Source: Heloderma charlesbogerti
Taxonomy: Eukaryota; Chordata; Lepidosauria; Squamata; Helodermatidae
Length of the DNA stretch: 64,000 nucleotides
Direction of reading: 5' to 3'
Assembly (NCBI GenBank): GCA_026122225.1
Contig: JANEZZ010002698.1
Coordinates: 699,647 to 763,646 of the forward strand
Numbering within the stretch: position 1 is the first letter of the stretch; each line of letters begins with the position of its first letter. A program made the position numbers and the translations under genes. A model generated the notes under the pieces. The model saw nothing but the letters and a program-made list of their open reading frames with translations. It did not search any database and was not told the origin of the DNA. Below are positions 41,594-52,250 of this stretch, piece after piece.

Positions 41594-42312
41594 GTAATAA
41601 AGGAACTGGCAGAAGAACTCTCAGAACTGCTGTCTATTATCTTTGAGAAATCATGGGGGACGGGTGAAGTGCCAGATGACTGGAGGAGGGCCAATGTTGT
41701 TCCTATCTTCAAAAAGGGCAAAAGCGAAGAACCCGGGAACTACAGACCAGTCAGTCTGACATCACTCCCTAGGAAAATTCTGGAGCAGATAAAGCAATCC
41801 ATCTGTAAGCACCTTGAAAACAATGCAGTAATGACTCGAAGCCAACATGAATTTGTCAAGAACAAATCCTGCCAGACAAATCTGATCCCATTTTTTGATC
41901 AGGTCACCTCCCTTGTGGACTGTGGGAATGCTGTGGATATCATATACCTCGACTTCAGCAAAGCTTTCGACAAAGTGCCCCATGATATCCTGGTGAGCAA
42001 ACTAGGTCAAAGTGGGCTAGATGAAACAATGATCCGGTGGATCCAGTTGGCTACAGGATCAGATTCAGATTGCTTATCAATGGGATCTCTTCAAACTGGG
42101 AAGAGGTAATAAGCGGGGTACTGCAGAGCTCAGGCCTGGGCCCAGTGCTCTTCAACATTTTTATTAAGGACTTGGAGGAGGAGGTGCAGGGAATGTTGAT
42201 CAAATTTGCAAATGACATAAAATTGGTCAGGATAGCTAATATTTTGGAAGACAGAAACAAAATTCAAAGTGATCTTGATAGGCTGGAGCGCTGGCAGAAA
42301 ACAACAGAATGA
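41594..42312 (+). pseudogene. CR1 reverse transcriptase, interrupted
   Basis: RT blocks: DWRRANVVPIFKKG and NYRPVSLTSLP (41669 onward), ASSxC-like NKSCQTNLI, and YLDFSKAFDKVPHDIL (RT motif A aspartate). After a frameshift near 42100 come SGLGPVLFNIFIKDLEE and KFANDIKLV at 42200-42225, where the expected FADD reads FAND: the second catalytic position is changed. The enzyme is inactive. Confidence 0.82.
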
Positions 42313-43080
42313 CATTTAATAGGGATAAATGCCAAGTTCTGCACCTAGGAAAAAGAAACCAAAGGCACAGTTACAAGATGGGGGATACTTGCCTCAAAAA
42401 TACTACAAGCGAGAAGGATCTTGGAATTGTGGAAGAACACAAGCTGAATATGAGCCAACAATGTGATGTGGCTGCAAAAAAGGCAAATACTATTTTGGGC
42501 TGCATTAAAGAAGTATAGCTTCCAAATCCCGGGAACTACTAGTTCCCCTCTACTCAGCACTGGTTAGGCCTCATCTGGAGTACTGTGTCCAGTTCTGGGC
42601 ACCACACTTTAAGAAGGATGCAGACAAGCTGGAGAGGGTTCAGAGGAGGGCAGCAAAGATGATCAGGGGACTGGAAACAAAGCCCTATGAGGAGAGACTG
42701 AAAGAACTGCGCATGCTTCGCCTTGAGAAGAGAAGACTGAGATAGGATAGTGCTCTTCAAGTCCTTGAAAGGTTGTCACAGAGAGGAGGCTAGGATCTCT
42801 TCTCCATCATCCCAGAGTACAGGACATGGAATTATGGGCCCAAGTGACAGGAAGCCAGATTCCGGCTGAACATCAGGAAAAACTTCCTGACTGTTAGAGC
42901 AATATGACAATGGAACCAATTACGCAGGGAGGCGGTGGGCTCTCCCACACTGGAGGCCTTCAAGACGAGGCTGGACAGCCACCTGTCAGGGATGCTTAGA
43001 CTTGGTTTCCTGCATTGAGCAGGGGGTTGGACTCGATGGCCTTGTAGGCCCCTTCCAACCCTACTATTCTATGATTCTAT

Positions 43081-43919
43081 AGTTACAGAGGTATAAGAGA
43101 ACGGCAATGAGTGAGAAATAGAGCTTCCATGTTCAGGAGCGCTCTATCTTCAGATACCACAGCTGAGAACCAATAAGAAAAGGGGTCTCCCCTTAATGCC
43201 TTGCTTGTGGGTTTCTTACTGGACCCTTTTGGAAACAGAATGCTGGATTGGAGAGGGGTGGGACACTCCAGCAAGACTCTGCTTATGGTGCTGCGATTGT
43301 GACTGGCCTCCAGCAGCGTTTCAAGGGTCTATCACAGCAGCTCTTCATCTCGAGCTGGCCTGCTGCTGCGATGAGCAGCCAACACACAGCCGCAGCGTCT
43401 GCCTCCAAATTGTGGCAGCCCGCCCCACAGAAAACTGGGTCAGCAGACAAGTATTCCAGCCCTGATGCCAGGAGGCCTTGAGTGGCTTGGTGAGACAGAA
43501 AGCCCCAGCGGCCTGGGGTGGGAGAGTGGGAGAGAAAGGACAGCAGTGGCGCTTCACTGCTACAGAGGAGGCGGAGAAGGGGTGCTTGCAGGAGGCAGGT
43601 AACAGAGCTCCCAGATTTAAATCTTCTAAGGAAGTGGTGCAGCCAGACCTGGGAGACGGTTCGATCTTGAAATATATGCAAGGGAGGGATAGCAAGCTGG
43701 TTGGGCGAAGCCAAATCTTGCTTTCCTGGTCAGGTCCATCCAGCAGCCAGCCCAATCATTCTGGGAATGTCACAAACAAGGCAGAAAATGACTTTTACCT
43801 GTGGATCCCAACTACACTGAGCTCTACTGCTTTGGAACACGGAAACTCCATTTGACCACCACAATTACATGGCTGGGGACTCGACCCAGACACTATGATA
43901 AGCATCCAAGATCCTGCTT
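43081..43919. other. No clear feature; possible old LINE sequence at its right end
   Basis: No exon recognised. The stretch nearest 43920 may belong to the L2-like element that follows. Confidence 0.35.
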
Positions 43920-44218
43920 CAAGCACCTCCTCCAAGTGAAGTTCAGGGGATGGAAATAAGGGAGAAGGTCTTTTTGGTGCTGCCCCCCACAATTATGGAA
44001 TGCTGTCCACAGTGAAGTCTGCCTGGTGCCAACATTGTCATCCTTTCAACACCAGGTTAAGACTTTACTCTACTCCCAGCCATTTGATGGCACATGATAA
44101 AAGTTTTAACCAGTCCTGGTGGGTTTATTGTTGAGTGTTTAAAAATTGTTTTGCATGTAAAAAAGGTTCTTTTATATCTTATGTTATATATAGAAATGAA
44201 ATAAAGTAAAATAACAAC
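43920..44218 (+). mobile_element. L2-like LINE 3' end, second subfamily
   Basis: A short C-terminal coding part (LWNAVHSEVCLVPT-like, then TLSSFQHQVKTLL-like) is followed by a T-rich 3' UTR and an AAATGAAATAAAG / AACAACAACAACA end. Confidence 0.5.
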
Positions 44219-44224
44219 AACAAC

Positions 44225-44475
44225 ATACGAGTCCTGCTGGATCAGACCAAGGATCCATCTAGTCCAGCATTCCGTTCACACAGTGGCCAACCAGCTGTCG
44301 ACTGGGAACCCACAAGCAGAGCATGAGCGCAACAGCACCCTTCCGCCCATGTTCCCCAGCAACTGGTGTACACAGGCTCACTGCCTCTGGTACTGGAGGT
44401 AGCACATAGCCATCTGGACTAGTAGCCATTGATAGCCTTTTCCTCCAGGAATTTGTCTAACCCCCTTTTAAAGTT
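44225..44475 (-). mobile_element. CR1-like LINE 3' region, minus strand, subfamily b
   Basis: Same block as 33735-34030: GATCAGACCAAGGATCCATC, GTTCACACAGTGGCCAACC, CATGTTCCCCAGCAACTGGTG, GTAGCCATTGATAGCC and AATTTGTCTAACCCCCTTTT. Confidence 0.65.
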
Positions 44476-44535
44476 CATTAAAATTTACACCCCACTGTTC
44501 AATCAAAGTATCAGAGCAGCTTACAACAAAGTTAC

Positions 44536-44900
44536 ATTGTGTTTAGCCTTGAGAAGACTGGGGGGGGATAGGATAGGGCTCTTCAAGTCCTTGAAAGGTT
44601 GTCACGGAGAGGAAGGCCAGGATCCCTTCTCGATCGTCCCAGAGTGCAGGGCACGGAATCATGGGCTCAAGAGACAGGAAGCCAGATTCTGGCTGAACAT
44701 CAGGAAAACTTCCTGACTGTTAGAGCAATACGACAGTGGAACCCATGACCTAGGGAGGTGGTGGGCTCTCCCACACTGGAGGCATTCAAGATGGGGCTGG
44801 ACAGCCACCTGACAGGGATGCTTTGACTTGGATTCCTGCACTGAGCAGGGGGTTGGACTCAATGGCCTTGTAGGCCCCTTCCAACCCAACTATTCTATGA
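44536..44900 (+). mobile_element. CR1 LINE 3' end
   Basis: GTTTAGCCTTGAGAAGACTG through CTGAACATCAGGAAAACTTCC to GAGCAGGGGGTTGGACTCAA and a single ATTCTATGA. A 5'-truncated copy. Confidence 0.85.
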
Positions 44901-45177
44901 AAGTTATTAGAACAGAAGAAAATATACTATCGGATAAAAAACTAAATTGCACATCTGTAAAAGTGTAAGAACCGTCAAGGAAATGAAGTATAAGAATATA
45001 AAAAGAATGAGAATGTAAGAATATCAGATTAAGATGTGAGCCAGGAAGAATTAAAGGGGTCTTCACCTAACACTGAAATGGTTGAAGTTGGCACCAGGGA
45101 AGCATCCTGAAAAGGCTTCTTTCCCCCAGTGAGGAAATGCACTCTGCACCTTCTCAGAGGCACTTTTTTGCATCTAT

Positions 45178-45305
45178 ATCATCCTTCTCCAACCTGGCAC
45201 CCTCCAGATGTGTGGGACTACAACTCCCACACAACCCCCAAAGGCCATGTTGGCTGGGGGTAAGGGGAGTTGTAGTGCCACACACCTGGAGGACTCCCAG
45301 GTAAG
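45178..45305. mobile_element. Palindromic hAT-like MITE, family H3
   Basis: CAACCTGGCACCCTCCAGATG, GGGACTACAACTCCC, then the inverse GGGAGTTGTAGTGCC and CACCTGGAGGACTCCCAGGT. Confidence 0.65.
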
Positions 45306-45930
45306 AGAGACTGATCTCTACTCTTGCATCATCTATGCTCAGAGATGGAGCCAGGCACCATCTGAGCCCCGCACACCCAAAGCGAGGTGGGGGCAGAATA
45401 CCCACAACTAAAGATGTTTGCCCTTTGCTTTTCCATCACTGAAGAGTTTCTTCAGTCTTCGACATGTCCTAGACTTGCAGGGGAAGGGAAGCCTTCATTG
45501 TGTCACACAGCAGCACATCATCTCCTGCTGCACAACTTCCAGAGGCAGTGAAAGCCGCTGAAACTTTTTCATTGCGATTGCTTTGCTCGCAGTCTCCATT
45601 TTGACGACCCCCCCCCCGCAACAAAACGCCATACGCGCTCATGGATTGTACCAGACATCCATGAGCACTTGGGCTTTAACACACACGTTCTCTTCTTCTC
45701 CCCTCGACAAATGCGCAAAAACAGAGCAACAACGGACATTCCCAGTTGCTTAAGATTTGGGGAGCGGCTCAAATAGCGTCAGTTTGAATGGAGAGGCACA
45801 ATACCGCAAACTAGAAATCCTCCCAAAGTAAAAACAAAAAAACCCAGACCATAGAAAACTCCTGCCCTGAAAGACGACCTATAAATATTGGAAATGAAAT
45901 AAATATACCAGGTCAGACTAGCTCTCCACG
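45306..45930. other. No feature recognised
   Basis: C run at 45610-45617. No exon or repeat called. Confidence 0.35.
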
Positions 45931-45934
45931 TAGC

Positions 45935-46110
45935 CAGTGGAGGCTGGTGGCTCCGATGTCAGTGGGTCGGTGAATCCGCTCCGGGTTTTAGTCAGAACTC
46001 TAAAGGAGCTAACCGAGGTGCACACCTTGGATAGCTCCTTTAGAGTTCTGACTGAACCCCGGAGCAGATTCACCGACCCACTGACATCGGAGCCACCAGC
46101 CTGCGTCTAG
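45935..46110. mobile_element. Palindromic hAT MITE, family H2
   Basis: The clearest palindrome of this family: CAGTGGAGGCTGGTGGCTCC, then GATGTCAGTGGG and TCCGGGTTTTAGTCAGAACTC, with the exact inverse from GAGTTCTGACTGAACCCCGG to CATCGGAGCCACCAGCCTGC. The centre is AAGGAGCTAACCGAGG / CCTTGGATAGCTCCTT. Target duplication uncertain. Confidence 0.78.
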
Positions 46111-46179
46111 CCCTGCACGGCCGTGCCCCACCTGGCAGCGGCTGGGGGCCTTTGCGCTCACCTGCCCCCAGGCGTGTGT

Positions 46180-46263
46180 GTTTTTTTAATTGGAGGTGGC
46201 AGGGATTGAACTTGAAATCTTTTTGTCTGCAAAGCAGCTGTTCTCCGTTGAGCTACATGGGCT
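46180..46263 (-). mobile_element. tRNA-derived SINE head, family S1, minus strand
   Basis: On the minus strand: GTAGCTCAACGGAGAACAGC (A box), GCTTTGCAGAC, AGTTCAATCCCTGCC (B box). Only the tRNA-like head is kept, followed by an A-rich stretch. Confidence 0.6.
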
Positions 46264-46484
46264 CCTACCCAGCTTAGGGGTCCGGAACAGACCAAGCACA
46301 CAGAAAGCATTGCATGTATGGGATGGAAGGTGGCCCTCCTTTTGTACCCAAGCCTAGAAGGCCTGCTGGAAGGTGGCACGAACGTCAGCGCTGGGACCGT
46401 GAGGGACGAGGTGAACGCTGCCCTGGGTGGAATGGCAGATTCCAGCAAGGCTCCCAAAGGTGAAGCCCTACCCTGTAAGCCAGA

Positions 46485-46610
46485 GGCGGGCAACTTGCGG
46501 CCCTCCAGATGTTTGGCCCTACAACCCCCATCAGCTCACCATTGGCTATGTTGGCAAGAGCTGATAGTTGTGTGCCAAGCATCTGGAGGGTCAAAAGACG
46601 GCCATGCCTG
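46485..46610. mobile_element. Palindromic hAT-like MITE, family H3
   Basis: GCGGGCAACTTGCGGCCCTC with CAGATGTTTGGCCCTAC, and the inverse arm GCCAAGCATCTGGAGGGTC, around an AGCTCACCATTGGC/TTGGCAAGAGCT centre. Confidence 0.6.
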
Positions 46611-46764
46611 TTGTGAGGCCAGCAATATCCAGCTGCATTACACCCATTTCAAGGAAAGCTGGGCCACTGGGTGATTTTGCGGGAGGCCTGCCACGCCACA
46701 GCCTGTTTCTGAACTCCATGCGCCCCTTTCCCAACAGAGCTGGAGGTTATCAGAACATTAAGAA

Positions 46765-46945
46765 ATGGTGCCAGAGACGTTTTATTTTCCTTTTCTCTCC
46801 CCACCCCTTTTTCCTTCGGTGTCGTGTCTGTTTTAGCCTGTAAGCCCGAGGTCAGGGGTGGTCTCGTTTATACTGATCTGTAAGCCACTTCAGAAGGCTC
46901 TCCAGCTGAAGGAAGGGTTATCGATGCTTTAAATAAACCCTCATC
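46765..46945 (+). repeat. LINE 3'-UTR-like repeat
   Basis: TTTTATTTTCCTTTTCTCTC, TTTTAGCCTGTAAGCCCGAG, TATACTGATCTGTAAGCC and CTTTAAATAAACC follow the layout of L2-type 3' UTRs, but the family is not certain. Confidence 0.35.
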
Positions 46946-47407
46946 CTCAATCCAGGAAAAACTGACGCCAAGCCAGGAAACAGCTCCAGGCACGTTCTAT
47001 GCAAGGTAATTCAACTGGATGAATTTACCTTTGTCTGCACCTCGTACAGATGCTGGAGTCCAGGACTGGTGCTGCATGTTACTGGGTGCTCCTCCATTAA
47101 AAAAAAAAGCCACCTTCCCACCCTCCACCCTGTAAACAGAAGGCTGGATGTGTCAGGGAGAAGACCTGCTGCGTGAAAATAGCTTGGCTAGGAATGCCCC
47201 TCTCCCTGTGTTCTAGGAAAGAAAAAAATACATGGGAAAGCATAACAGTGCGGCTAGGCCATCAAAAGAGGTGGTCCTAGCATTAAGCTTTATACACCCA
47301 GGCCCCCTTCCTCTCTCCCTGCCCCACCTCCCCCCTACACAGATTTCTTAGGCTGGGAAATAAGGCACAAACCACATTCCATCTCCAGCGATTAAGAGCA
47401 TTGACTG

Positions 47408-47413
47408 TTTATT
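47408..47413 (-). terminator. AP1B1 polyadenylation signal AATAAA
   Basis: Canonical hexamer on the minus strand, about 470 bases after the stop codon and about 20 bases before the presumed cleavage site. Confidence 0.65.
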
Positions 47414-47497
47414 TGGTTGGGAGGCTAGCAAGACTGCAAGGTGATGCTAAAAAGGTGCACAGGACTTCTCCTTGTGCAGCTGCAGCATGGTGCACAC

Positions 47498-47632
47498 GCA
47501 CGCACACACACTGCCAACTTCTGTACATGTACAAAGGGCCAAAAATTAAGTACAGGGCTCTTGAGAATGGGGCGACATCAGCAGAGCGACATGGCATGAC
47601 TTTTACACACACACACGCACGCACGCACAGTT
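47498..47632. repeat. (CA)n / (CGCA)n microsatellite in AP1B1 3' UTR
   Basis: CACACGCACGCACACACACTG near 47490-47511 and ACACACACACGCACGCACGCA near 47606-47629. Confidence 0.7.
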
Positions 47633-47882
47633 ATGCAGCAAGATCTCCCGTCCCCTCTGGCACTTCTTTCCGACACCTCTCCGTTCCCCAAAGCCTGGCT
47701 GCTCTCAACCCTGTTACATTCCAGTTGTCAGATGGCCTCTGAAAATACATCTTGCTTCGCGGGTTTCTTCCTTCTGCAGACAAAAGGAGGCAGACCCGGA
47801 GGGCTTTTGGTCCCGATAGAAATCTTCTGGGAGAGGGAGAGCGGAGAAGGAGGGGGAGGGAGGACGATGGTGCCCAGAGGCC

Positions 47883-47957
47883 TCAGTTCTTCAGGATGGT
47901 TTCGTAGGCTTGGAAAACGTGCTGAGCAACCTCGGGCGCACGGCACTTCAGGGAAAG
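47883..47957 (-). CDS. AP1B1: AP1B1 terminal coding exon (AP-1 complex subunit beta-1)
   Basis: This exon encodes the last 24 residues of the beta-1 adaptin large subunit of AP-1, which links clathrin and cargo at the trans-Golgi network and endosomes. The residues are LSLKCRAPEVAQHV then FQAYETILKN and TGA. The AYETILKN ending separates AP1B1 from AP2B1, which ends in a VYDSILKN-type sequence. The exon starts in phase 0 after an acceptor with a strong pyrimidine tract (TTTCTTCTCTCCTCCTC then CCCATGCAG; AG at 47959-47958). The part encoded is the very end of the appendage domain, which binds accessory proteins. Upstream exons should lie at higher coordinates but none was found before 64000. 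RASL10A lies 39 kb away on the same strand, as in the human 22q12.2 order. Confidence 0.9.
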   Translation of the reverse strand, partial: LSLKCRAPEVAQHVFQAYETILKN

Positions 47958-48399
47958 CTGCATGGGAAGAGGAGGAGAGAAGAAACGCGATGTAGAAGAG
48001 CCAGGGCTGCCAGCCAAGCTTCTACGGCATTAGTGAACAGAATCCAGGGGAAGGCAGAAAAACAAAAATGAAGGCATGCAAAGACATTAGAGGAAGGCAG
48101 TTAAGCCAAGTAGCGGAGAAAAGAGTGTCAGCCGCTGCTGGGAGCAAAGCTTTTGCTGCCTTGGTTCTCAAGGCTGCTGAACATTTTCTCAGAATGACGT
48201 TGCCCCGCTCTCTCCTCCCCACGCCTCCCTCCCAGCCCCCCACGCAAGCTAATGACATCTGTGCCTTCAGCAGAGGAATTCAACACCAGACTCAGAGCAG
48301 GTTTAGCCGCTGTGACGTTTGTCTTGGGACACACCTGGTGACAGGCCAGTTTAGGTCTGTAGCATAAAACCTCCCAAGCCACAAATCAGATACGTATCT
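47958..48399 (-). other. AP1B1 last intron (proximal part)
   Basis: Intron sequence upstream of the AP1B1 acceptor. No further exon was found here. Confidence 0.6.
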
Positions 48400-48482
48400 G
48401 AGCCTAGGCACATCTACTCAGATGCTCATGCCCAGTTCAACGAGGCTTGCTCCCACGTAAGCGTGGACAGGGTTGCAGATTC
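48400..48482 (+). repeat. Short interspersed repeat R4, mutated copy
   Basis: CACATCTACTCAGATGCTCA, GAGGCTTGCTCCCACGTAAG and GTGGACAGGGTTGCAG match the R4 pattern (GGGGCTTACTCCCAGGTAAG in typical form). It is the last clearly recognisable interspersed repeat before the anomalous region. Confidence 0.5.
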
Positions 48483-49393
48483 TCGAAGGAGCAAAGCAAG
48501 TTACCGCAAAAGGCTTAAGGACAATTTTTACAATCTCATCTTGCCGAGGATTTCACCTGCTCGTTGTGGGCTAAATACGCGCAGTCGCCACCTGATCCCC
48601 GCTTCTACACGAAGGCCGCATTACTGTGTATCCTCGTCGCTGGCCGCGGCAGGTGACCTTGGGGGTTTATCGTCCATCCGCCTTTTCGGGCAGCGGGTGT
48701 TGTAATTCTCCCCAGCTAATTCTTCAATTACCGTCCTTCGTACGGATTCATCGCACAGCACGGCATTTTCTCATCGTATGTTTACCTCTTTTTTTTCTTG
48801 CTATTTATCTTAAGTAAAATAAGCAGGGTGACTAATCAGTGGTGAATGCGTGAAATAGGATCACCCAAAAAGTGAGGTTCTGGTTTTCTATCCTAGTTGG
48901 GGGACTCCCTATGTGTACAGTTAATGTGTCTATAAATGTAAGCAGAAATAACTTTAACTCCTTATGAAAACCAGGCCCAGTGGTGAGCTATCTTAGGACC
49001 CCTCAAATTTGCAAGGCATTAGGAACATGCTGAACCAGGATCAGTAATATACGTAAGAGCAACAATCTCAATTGCCTGGCATGGGAACTTCTGTGATTCA
49101 CCACTGACATATTCTGTATTTGCTGGTAATTCATTGTTCTTCTTTTTGTTTGGTGTAGCTGAATTGTCTGTAAGGGCTTTGAAACGACCTTGGATACATT
49201 AATGCCCAAAATTGCTACAATAAAAGACCTGGGTTTATCTTCTTTCTTGTCAATAGGCAGTTCACACTGTCTACCCTTTGGAAAGACAGTAAAGCGAATC
49301 AGAAGTTTGGGCGGACTGAGACAGGTTGTGAGTCCTTAAATGAAGTTTGATTGCAGGCAGTTAACTATGGAATGTTGCAAGGTGTCCCGTTAA

Positions 49394-49427
49394 GACACAC
49401 ACATCACAACACACACACACACACACG
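49394..49427. repeat. (CA)n microsatellite
   Basis: ACACACACATCACAAC followed by an uninterrupted (AC)n run to CGCG. Confidence 0.8.
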
Positions 49428-52194
49428 CGTGGCACTCCCATCACGCGCTTTAAGACTTTGCCGAAGGTTGATGGAGGAAAGTGCAGAGCGAAAAGGGAAT
49501 TTGGCTGGCATGAGTCACTAACAGCTAATAGTGTCCTAGAGGTAAGCACCTCGGCTTGGTAAAAGGAAGAGAATGGTATACTGTGAGAGCAAGACATCCT
49601 CCGTCCCATGATAACTATACTCCCCCTCCCCTGCCATATAGCAATGAAGTGTTCAGGTTCAATCCTGTAGCCAGTTCTGCTTCTAAGCCCTTTAGCATAT
49701 ATAGCACAGTGTGGGAAAAGCAGGGAGTTGGGGGATGAACTCGGATCATGGAAATATGCCATGGGGAAGAAACAATGCATTTCTGACTGGTGCAAAGGAA
49801 ATCATCAAGACCTAAGAAATTCAAAGTGTAAGAACATCAGTTTTATCGAATAGAAAAATCAGACAGTAACAATCGTCATGTGATGGGGCAGAACAACCAT
49901 CATGAGCATCTCCATTTTGTTTCATGTTGAGAAGGGGAATGAACTGGAGTTCAAGTATTTGTTCAGGCACCCTTATCCCAAGTCTTCAGGCACATTCATG
50001 TAGATGTTTAAACACAGCACGGGGAACAAAACTGGACCTTCCACATGACAAAACTGAAATTCCACAGGGCAGATCTGATGGAGAGGAACAGTGTACTGCT
50101 AACACAACTCACTGGCATCTTCCTGAAAGGTACGAGTGGACCACTGCAGCCCAGTGCCCTCAAATAAGCCTACACAAATAGACCGAAATACCACAACTGA
50201 CTGGTACTGAAAAATGCTCAGGGAGTTGCCAAGGGAATTTCAGCCTCAAACTATATTGATACGGATCAAGATTCTTATCATCCAAGAGTGCCTAGAACTG
50301 TCTGCACAGCAGCTCAGTCACCTTAATCCCAAAGAGTAAACTGCTCTCTATTTTGCAAGGGTACATGGATCTAACATTGACTTTACATTTGAACACCAAG
50401 ATCTCAAGCTAACTGAAAGGTTTGGCCAGATGACTTGTTCCTGAGATACAGGAGTCACACCCTTCTTAAGGGCGCTTGGAACTCTCCACTTCCATTGCCG
50501 TAGCTCTTTCCTGCTACTTACTTGTTGCTGCCTGGTGCTGCAGACTTAGGTGCCATGTTTCTTGCAAGAATGTACATGTGCATTTGACTTAGGAAATATG
50601 GCACCTTGCAGCCACAAATAGTGATCTGCACTGCAAGAGGAGGTGTGTGTGGGGGTCCCACCTCCATTGAACTGAGTAACATCATGCAAATTCAAGCAAG
50701 GCTGGCTGAAAATAAAACCAGTTTTTAAATAAACGAAATGGTTTCTATTATGAAATATGGGAGGATCCTAAGGACAGGGAGATTACAAATAAGATAACTT
50801 TAAGATTTAGTTCTTGACTTTGGGGGGAATTGTGTATCAAACTGAGAAATATGCACCTTCCTCCTGTTTTCCAGGAATATGCAAGACTAGGAATTTTGAG
50901 AGATTTTAGTTGTTCAATAAGGGTGGAAGGAGATGTCACAACAGAAATAGAGTTTGCAACCCTGTGCAATGTCCCTCAAATGCTAATGCAGGGCCATGCA
51001 CATTTGGAGGGAGAAATAGTTGGTGGAAGAAGGGTTACGAAGCACTCCTTTCCCCTGCAGATTCTCTCCTTGAACACCCCTCCCTCCCCCAGACCTTCAA
51101 TTCTGGTTAGCCCAGGAAATTCAGGGGTGGGGCCTACATCTAGTTCCCTACCCCTTCACGCCATCAAGTAAAGGGGCTAATAACCTTGTCTCTTCCATCT
51201 CACATCAAGTAGAAGAGGACGTGTACCCCCATATAAAGGACTCGGAATTTAGGGGAAACAAGTTATATAAAACATGTGTGATGAGAATAGTATTTCTTGA
51301 AAGACCTGGTCAGCTAGACAATTTCCAGAAGTGCCTTTAAACTTATTCTCAGTGTATATATGAATGCATCGGCTACTTGTCAAACAGGAATAAAAGTGAA
51401 ATGAGAAACCAACAAGCCTCCCCAGATGCTCTTGCAGAAAGCACCCCCAAATGCTGTAATGTTTCAAAACTCAGAAGCTGAAGAACTTTCAGTGGTCTTG
51501 CCCAGGTTCTGCCAGCTAATCACTCTAGGCAGCATCAGATCAGGACGTCAGTTGACCTGGGCGAACCCTGGATAAAAGAGGACAGCATCATCTGCGGGAC
51601 AGAGCCAAGAAGTTGTGAACATAGGTGTTCACCAGGTCTGGTAAGATTCTATAAATCATTGATTCCTTCCCCAATCGTGCTGCGCTGAAGGCCGTAATGC
51701 TACTATCAATCGAAAATTCATTGGCCAACTGTTTCAGCTATGGCGCCGATCGAGAGAGACAAAAACAAATAGCTTTGGTACCGTCATAAGCTAAGTTATC
51801 TCGTCTGAATGGAGTTCTTTTAATTGTCTTCTAAGCCCAATGGCTTTTTCCCACCCTGCCCACTTTGTTGAAGGAACAGCAGGCCTTTAGGACATTGAGG
51901 GCTTAGCATCTCTCCAGAGGAGACAATAGCAGAGGTGAGGACCGGCTGCGGGAATAACGATGAAATTCTTTCCCTGACCAGTATATGGCCCAAAAGGAAA
52001 GTCTTCAGCACTACAGGTTCCCCTCATATGGGGGCTTGTATACATTTATTTAGGCCTAGCTTACTGGCTATGCGGATTCTGTGGATAGGGTCAAACGTTG
52101 CATTTGGAAACTAGCCACTACCCACTCCCATTTGGAGAAGTCTAACCTACGGGAAACTTAGATTTGCTGGTAGCAAAAGCATGACTAAAGCGAC

Positions 52195-52250
52195 TGCTCT
52201 CTCTCTCTCTCTCTCTCTCTACACACGACACACACACACGACATCACACT
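52195..52250. repeat. Compound (CT)n(CA)n microsatellite
   Basis: CT dinucleotides at about 52197-52220 followed by ACACACGACACACACACACG. Confidence 0.8.

Larger units (their letters stand above)
39965..43080 (+). mobile_element. CR1 LINE, long but decayed copy
   Basis: A 3.1-kb CR1 element in one orientation, with an endonuclease region (40190-40960), an RT region (41590-42310), the CR1 3' coding tail (42580-43040) and the ATTCTATGATTCTAT end (43066-43080). Frameshifts and stops are frequent. The 5' limit is approximate. Confidence 0.85.
47388..47882 (-). other. AP1B1: AP1B1 3' UTR and polyadenylation region
   Basis: Minus-strand sequence directly downstream of the AP1B1 stop codon. An AATAAA signal on the minus strand lies at 47413-47408, so cleavage is expected near 47390. 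The UTR is about 490 bases and contains a CA/GT microsatellite in two parts (about 47498-47512 and 47606-47630). The exact end is inferred. Confidence 0.7.
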
